Notes under the pieces: generated by a model
What the model saw: the letters and a program-made list of their open reading frames with translations, nothing else
What the model was told of the DNA's origin: nothing
The model's database searches: none
Shown: positions 60,888 through 64,000 of the stretch, in pieces
Layout: each line of letters begins with the position of its first letter
How positions within the stretch are numbered: the first letter of the stretch is position 1
Position numbers and translations under genes: made by a program
Source of the DNA: JAJDUF01 sp965238265
GTDB taxonomy: Bacteria > Chloroflexota > UBA11872 > UBA12225 > JAJDUF01
Direction of reading: 5' to 3'
Length of the DNA stretch: 64,000 nucleotides
Assembly (NCBI GenBank): GCA_965238265.1
Contig: OZ250185.1
Coordinates: 1,612,001-1,676,000, forward strand

Positions 60888-61174
60888 AGCATAACCGCCT
60901 CTTGCAAGACCTGTTCGCGGATGCGCTCACGGAGGCCCTGCTCCGTTACAACGTCTGCCTTGCCACCCAAGAGGGCGTTCAAGCCCCACCAGAGGCCGCC
61001 AAGATCGAGGAGACTGCGGTCCGGCGCTAGATCAACAAGGAAATCAATGTCACTTTCCTCGTCGGCCTCGCCGCGAGCGACTGAGCCGAATACCCGCACG
61101 TTCGAGGCACCATGGTGGGCCGCGAGACGGAGGATAGCTGCGCGTTTCTCCTTCAGCAGTGCAGAGAGTTCCAT
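60884..61174 (-). CDS. MNT-type nucleotidyltransferase, first copy
   Basis: A 96-residue MntA-type antitoxin, first gene of the three-gene cassette. GSVARGEADEESDIDFLV (residues 30-47) carries the active-site Gly-Ser and the two metal aspartates, and KADVV the third. It should add AMP groups to the HepT tyrosine. It is translationally coupled to hepT. The region 61175-61352 before it has no gene. Confidence 0.9.
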   Translation of the reverse strand: MELSALLKEKRAAILRLAAHHGASNVRVFGSVARGEADEESDIDFLVDLAPDRSLLDLGGLWWGLNALLGGKADVVTEQGLRERIREQVLQEAVML

Positions 61175-61352
61175 TGCTTGTCCTCTACCAAATCATAGCG
61201 CACACGCAGCGGTGGCTAGCGGACGTCGCTTGCCGCCTCAGTATGCCTCGTATGATCGCACAGAGCGCAGAGGATGCGGAGTCTCAGGTCCGCGCCCCGT
61301 GCAGTGCCCCGTGGTCTCTGCCGGCTCTGCGTTGCGTGTGGTGCGGCGTTTC

Positions 61353-62501
61353 CTAGCCTTGGTGCATCGCCAGGGCAGCCGTCACCTCGGCCTGTACGGT
61401 CTGATCGAGCGATCTGTTGGCGGTGGCAGTGAGTGCGCGCCGTGCTGCACCGCCACCGAGCCGGCCGAGTGCCCAGGCGGCGTGGCCCCGGACGAGCGGG
61501 TGACGGTTGTTGTCTGCGAGCACGTTGCCAAGGACCGGCACTGCCGCCGGATCGCCAGCGTTGCCCAATGCCACGCACACATTGCGCTGAAAGCCCCACA
61601 GTTTGGGGCGGGTGATCGGCGTGCCCCGGTAGCGTGTACGGAAGCCGGTAGCGTCGAGGGCCAGCAGCGGCAGTAGCTCCGGGTAGGCGTCGTCCACGGT
61701 GCGGGGCCGCAGCGCAGCGAGCCGAGCCGTTGGCGCCTTGCGATTGACCGGGCACACCTCCTGGCAGTCGTCGCAGCCGAAGACCCAGGCGCCCATCCGT
61801 GGCCGCAGGGCGTGGGGGATGGCCGCACGCAGCTCGATGGTCAGAAAAGAGATGCAGCGTGGCCCGTCGAGCACGTAGGCAGCGGGCAGCGCATGCGTGG
61901 GACAGGCCTGGAGGCAGAGCGTACATGCGCCGCAGGTCTTGCGTAACGGTTGGTCCGGCTCCAGGTCGAGGTTGAGGATGACGGCTGCCAGGAATGACCA
62001 GGAACCGGCGCCGGGCAGCAGAATGTTCGTGTTCTTACCAAACCAGCCCAGCCCAGCACGCTGGGCGACGGCCCGTTCGGCGAGCGGGCTGCTGTCCACG
62101 AAGACCCGACTCTGCACCGACCGACCGACCACCGTGGGCAGACGCTCGACGAGCGCGCGGGCCATATCCCGGAGGACATCATGGTAGTCGGCACCCCAGG
62201 CGTAGCGAGCAATGCGTCCTCGCGGTCGCCCCGGCACCGGCTCCGGTGGGGTCAGCTGGGCCAGATAGCTTGCACTAAGGACGAGGATGGACCGGGCGCC
62301 GGGCAGGAGCTGGTCGGGGTGTGTGGCGCGCTGCGCTCGCTCGACAGTGAACCAATTCAGGCCCTCCAGATAGCCGGCGGCGATGCTGGCTTTGATCCGG
62401 CGCTCGGCCTCATGCAGCGGCTGCGCGTCGCTGATGGCGGCGCGGTCGAAGCCGACGTCTTGCGCCAGGGCCTTGACACGCTCCGTCAAACCAGCGCTCA
62501 T
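61353..62501 (-). CDS. queG: Epoxyqueuosine reductase
   Basis: The last enzyme of queuosine tRNA modification, using cobalamin and two [4Fe-4S] clusters. The 382-residue product has the cobalamin-region DSSPLAERAVAQRAGLGWFG, the two cluster motifs CGACTLCLQACP and CDDCQEVCP, then HEAT-like repeats (VPVLGNVLADNNRHPLVRGHA and on). GYLEGLNWF and ARYAWGADYHDVLRD are also typical. ATG at 62501; the gene is divergent from the polymerase. Confidence 0.94.
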   Translation of the reverse strand: MSAGLTERVKALAQDVGFDRAAISDAQPLHEAERRIKASIAAGYLEGLNWFTVERAQRATHPDQLLPGARSILVLSASYLAQLTPPEPVPGRPRGRIARYAWGADYHDVLRDMARALVERLPTVVGRSVQSRVFVDSSPLAERAVAQRAGLGWFGKNTNILLPGAGSWSFLAAVILNLDLEPDQPLRKTCGACTLCLQACPTHALPAAYVLDGPRCISFLTIELRAAIPHALRPRMGAWVFGCDDCQEVCPVNRKAPTARLAALRPRTVDDAYPELLPLLALDATGFRTRYRGTPITRPKLWGFQRNVCVALGNAGDPAAVPVLGNVLADNNRHPLVRGHAAWALGRLGGGAARRALTATANRSLDQTVQAEVTAALAMHQG

Positions 62502-62606
62502 GGTACTTGTAGCTTTCAGCGGTCAGCGGTCAGCTTGCCGGCCGGCGCTAGGGTTCAGTCTAGCAGCGCAGCTGGCTGCTACGATCTAGGGGGACGGTTA
62601 AGCACG

Positions 62607-64000
62607 ATGGCTGAGACCACAGTTCGCGGCCGGAGCAACGCCGGGCAAGACGTACAGGCGCTGCTCTATGGCTACGATCCGCTCCCCGGCATTGTGGCCG
62701 TAGAGCCGGCCGGTCCCGGCGCCGTCATGCTCTACCGGCGGCCGGTACGTACCGGCCCGGCCCAGCCCCCGGCGCCCATCCTCACTGAGCTAGACGACTT
62801 CCGTCCCTGGGTGCTGGTCGCTGCCGCTGCGCTGCCCCTCCTACCCGCCGGTGGGCGGGAGGTTGAGCCGCTGCGCGGTGGTGGTCTGGACCACTTGGTC
62901 ACTTTCGCCCGCTGGGCCGACTTGACCCACGCTTTGGCCGAGCTGCGTGCTCGGCAGGTGGACTATGTCAGTCCGCCGTCGCTGGTAAGCCAGTACCTGG
63001 TGCGGCGCGGGCGGACGCTCTTTGGCGGCATGGCCTTCGAGGACCTCCACCGCTTGCAGCTGGATATCGAGACCACTTCACTCCAGCCTGAGGTGCCCGA
63101 GGCGCAGGTCTTGATGGTGGCCCTGACCGACAATCGTGGCTTTGAGGAGGTGCTGACGGACCAACGCGGCTCGGAGGCGGCGCTGCTGCACGCCGTCACC
63201 GAGCGGATACGCGATCTGGACCCCGACGTCATCGAGGGGCATAACTGCTTTGACTTCGATCTTCCCTATCTGGCGACCCGCGCGCAGCGCCTACGGGTAC
63301 CGCTCCGGTGGGGACGTGACCGCTCGGCCATCCGGGTAGGGCAACGCACGGATCGGTACAAGGTTGGCGCCCGTTTGCTGCCAACCACACGGGTCCACAT
63401 CCACGGTCGGCACATCATTGATACCTACCAGCAAGTGCAGCAATACGATACCGCCGGGGCGTTGGAAAGCTACGGTCTCAAGGCAGTGATCCCGGGGCTA
63501 GGCCTCGAACGGCCGGGCCGTGTCTACGTGGACCGCGCGGATATTGCCAACGTGTGGCGGCGTGCCCCGGAACGGCTGCGGGCCTACGCGCTGGACGACA
63601 CTCGCGACGTGCGCGACCTGAGCGCCGTCGTCACACCGACGCAGTTTTATCAGACGCAGCTCATTCCCCGGTCCTTTCAGGATGTCGCCAGCGGCGGCAC
63701 CGGTGAGAAGATCAACGCGCTACTCATCCGCGCCTACCTCGCCGCCGGCTATGGCGTCCCGCAGCCGGAGCAACCGCAACCCTACCCGGGTGGCTATACC
63801 GAGGTGCGGGCGACGGGCGTCTTCCGGCCGGTCGTCAAGTGCGACGTGGAGAGCCTCTATCCCGCCATCATGCTGCATTACCGCATCGCGCCGCGGTCGG
63901 ATCATCTCGGCGTGTTCCTGCCGCTGCTGGACGAGCTTACCCACCGTCGTCTCAATGCGAAACAGCGGATGCGCTCCGCTCACGGCGCCGAGCGCACCTA
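62607..64000 (+). CDS. Family B DNA polymerase, N-terminal part
   Basis: The frame is open from the ATG at 62607 to the window end, about 464 codons. The 3'-5' exonuclease motifs are seen: Exo I LDIETTSL (near residue 152), Exo II GHNCFDFDLPYL, Exo III YALDDTRDV. The polymerase motif A, KCDVESLYPAIML, begins near residue 411. The remaining palm, with motif C (DTD), lies past the window. Such enzymes occur in many Chloroflexota; it may act in repair like Pol II. A plasmid or phage origin is not shown. Confidence 0.92.
   Translation, partial: MAETTVRGRSNAGQDVQALLYGYDPLPGIVAVEPAGPGAVMLYRRPVRTGPAQPPAPILTELDDFRPWVLVAAAALPLLPAGGREVEPLRGGGLDHLVTFARWADLTHALAELRARQVDYVSPPSLVSQYLVRRGRTLFGGMAFEDLHRLQLDIETTSLQPEVPEAQVLMVALTDNRGFEEVLTDQRGSEAALLHAVTERIRDLDPDVIEGHNCFDFDLPYLATRAQRLRVPLRWGRDRSAIRVGQRTDRYKVGARLLPTTRVHIHGRHIIDTYQQVQQYDTAGALESYGLKAVIPGLGLERPGRVYVDRADIANVWRRAPERLRAYALDDTRDVRDLSAVVTPTQFYQTQLIPRSFQDVASGGTGEKINALLIRAYLAAGYGVPQPEQPQPYPGGYTEVRATGVFRPVVKCDVESLYPAIMLHYRIAPRSDHLGVFLPLLDELTHRRLNAKQRMRSAHGAERT

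Noticed and set aside
60227..61174. A defence island around the MNT-HEPN genes
   Set aside because: The neighbours are a kinase and queG; no other defence gene is near.

Overview
This GC-rich window reads as chromosomal DNA from a bacterium, most likely a member of the Chloroflexota (Thermomicrobia/Sphaerobacter-like or a relative). The assignment is an inference from zinc-type S14, the ribosomal gene order, beta-propeller and LGFP-like secreted proteins, a LytR-CpsA-Psr protein with TagO- and TagA-type enzymes, DUF2851 and a bacterial family B polymerase. I saw no tRNA, rRNA or CRISPR array.

Layout. 1-9061: the S10/spc ribosomal operon from the end of rpsC to rpsM, with secY, adk, infA and rpmJ. 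It has no map gene and stops after rpsM. 9152-17323: a secreted beta-propeller protein, a tungsten-type aldehyde:ferredoxin oxidoreductase, GreA fused to an integrase-like DNA-binding domain, a DUF1080 protein, a methyltransferase and a primary-type sigma factor. 17935-28639: DUF2851, murE, and carbohydrate-acid genes (IlvD/Edd dehydratase, glycerate 2-kinase, FAH-family enzyme, SDR, TIM-barrel protein). 28636-33352: cell-surface glycan genes (CapD-like, TagO/WecA-like, TagA/WecG-like, LCP). 33372-39330: a VOC epimerase, a frameshifted membrane-protein ORF, comF, a secreted glycosidase, a DUF5678/retropepsin pair, and prfB with a CTT TGA C programmed frameshift. 39450-47148: secA, mutS, mutL. 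47632-55988: tandem VOC protein, aspS, a rhodanese, thpR, galU, a prenyl synthase and a Gfo/Idh oxidoreductase. 56296-64000: a lipoprotein membrane-fusion protein, a Ser/Thr kinase, an MNT-HEPN-MNT cassette, queG and the start of a family B DNA polymerase.

At least four families of short palindromic repeats sit in the spaces between genes. In several places an element supplies the stop codon or the C-terminal tail of the adjoining gene. The least ordinary loci are the MNT-HEPN-MNT cassette, the GreA fusion, the DUF5678/aspartic-protease pair, the repeats that end genes, and two genes that look leaderless or nearly so (comF and DUF2851).
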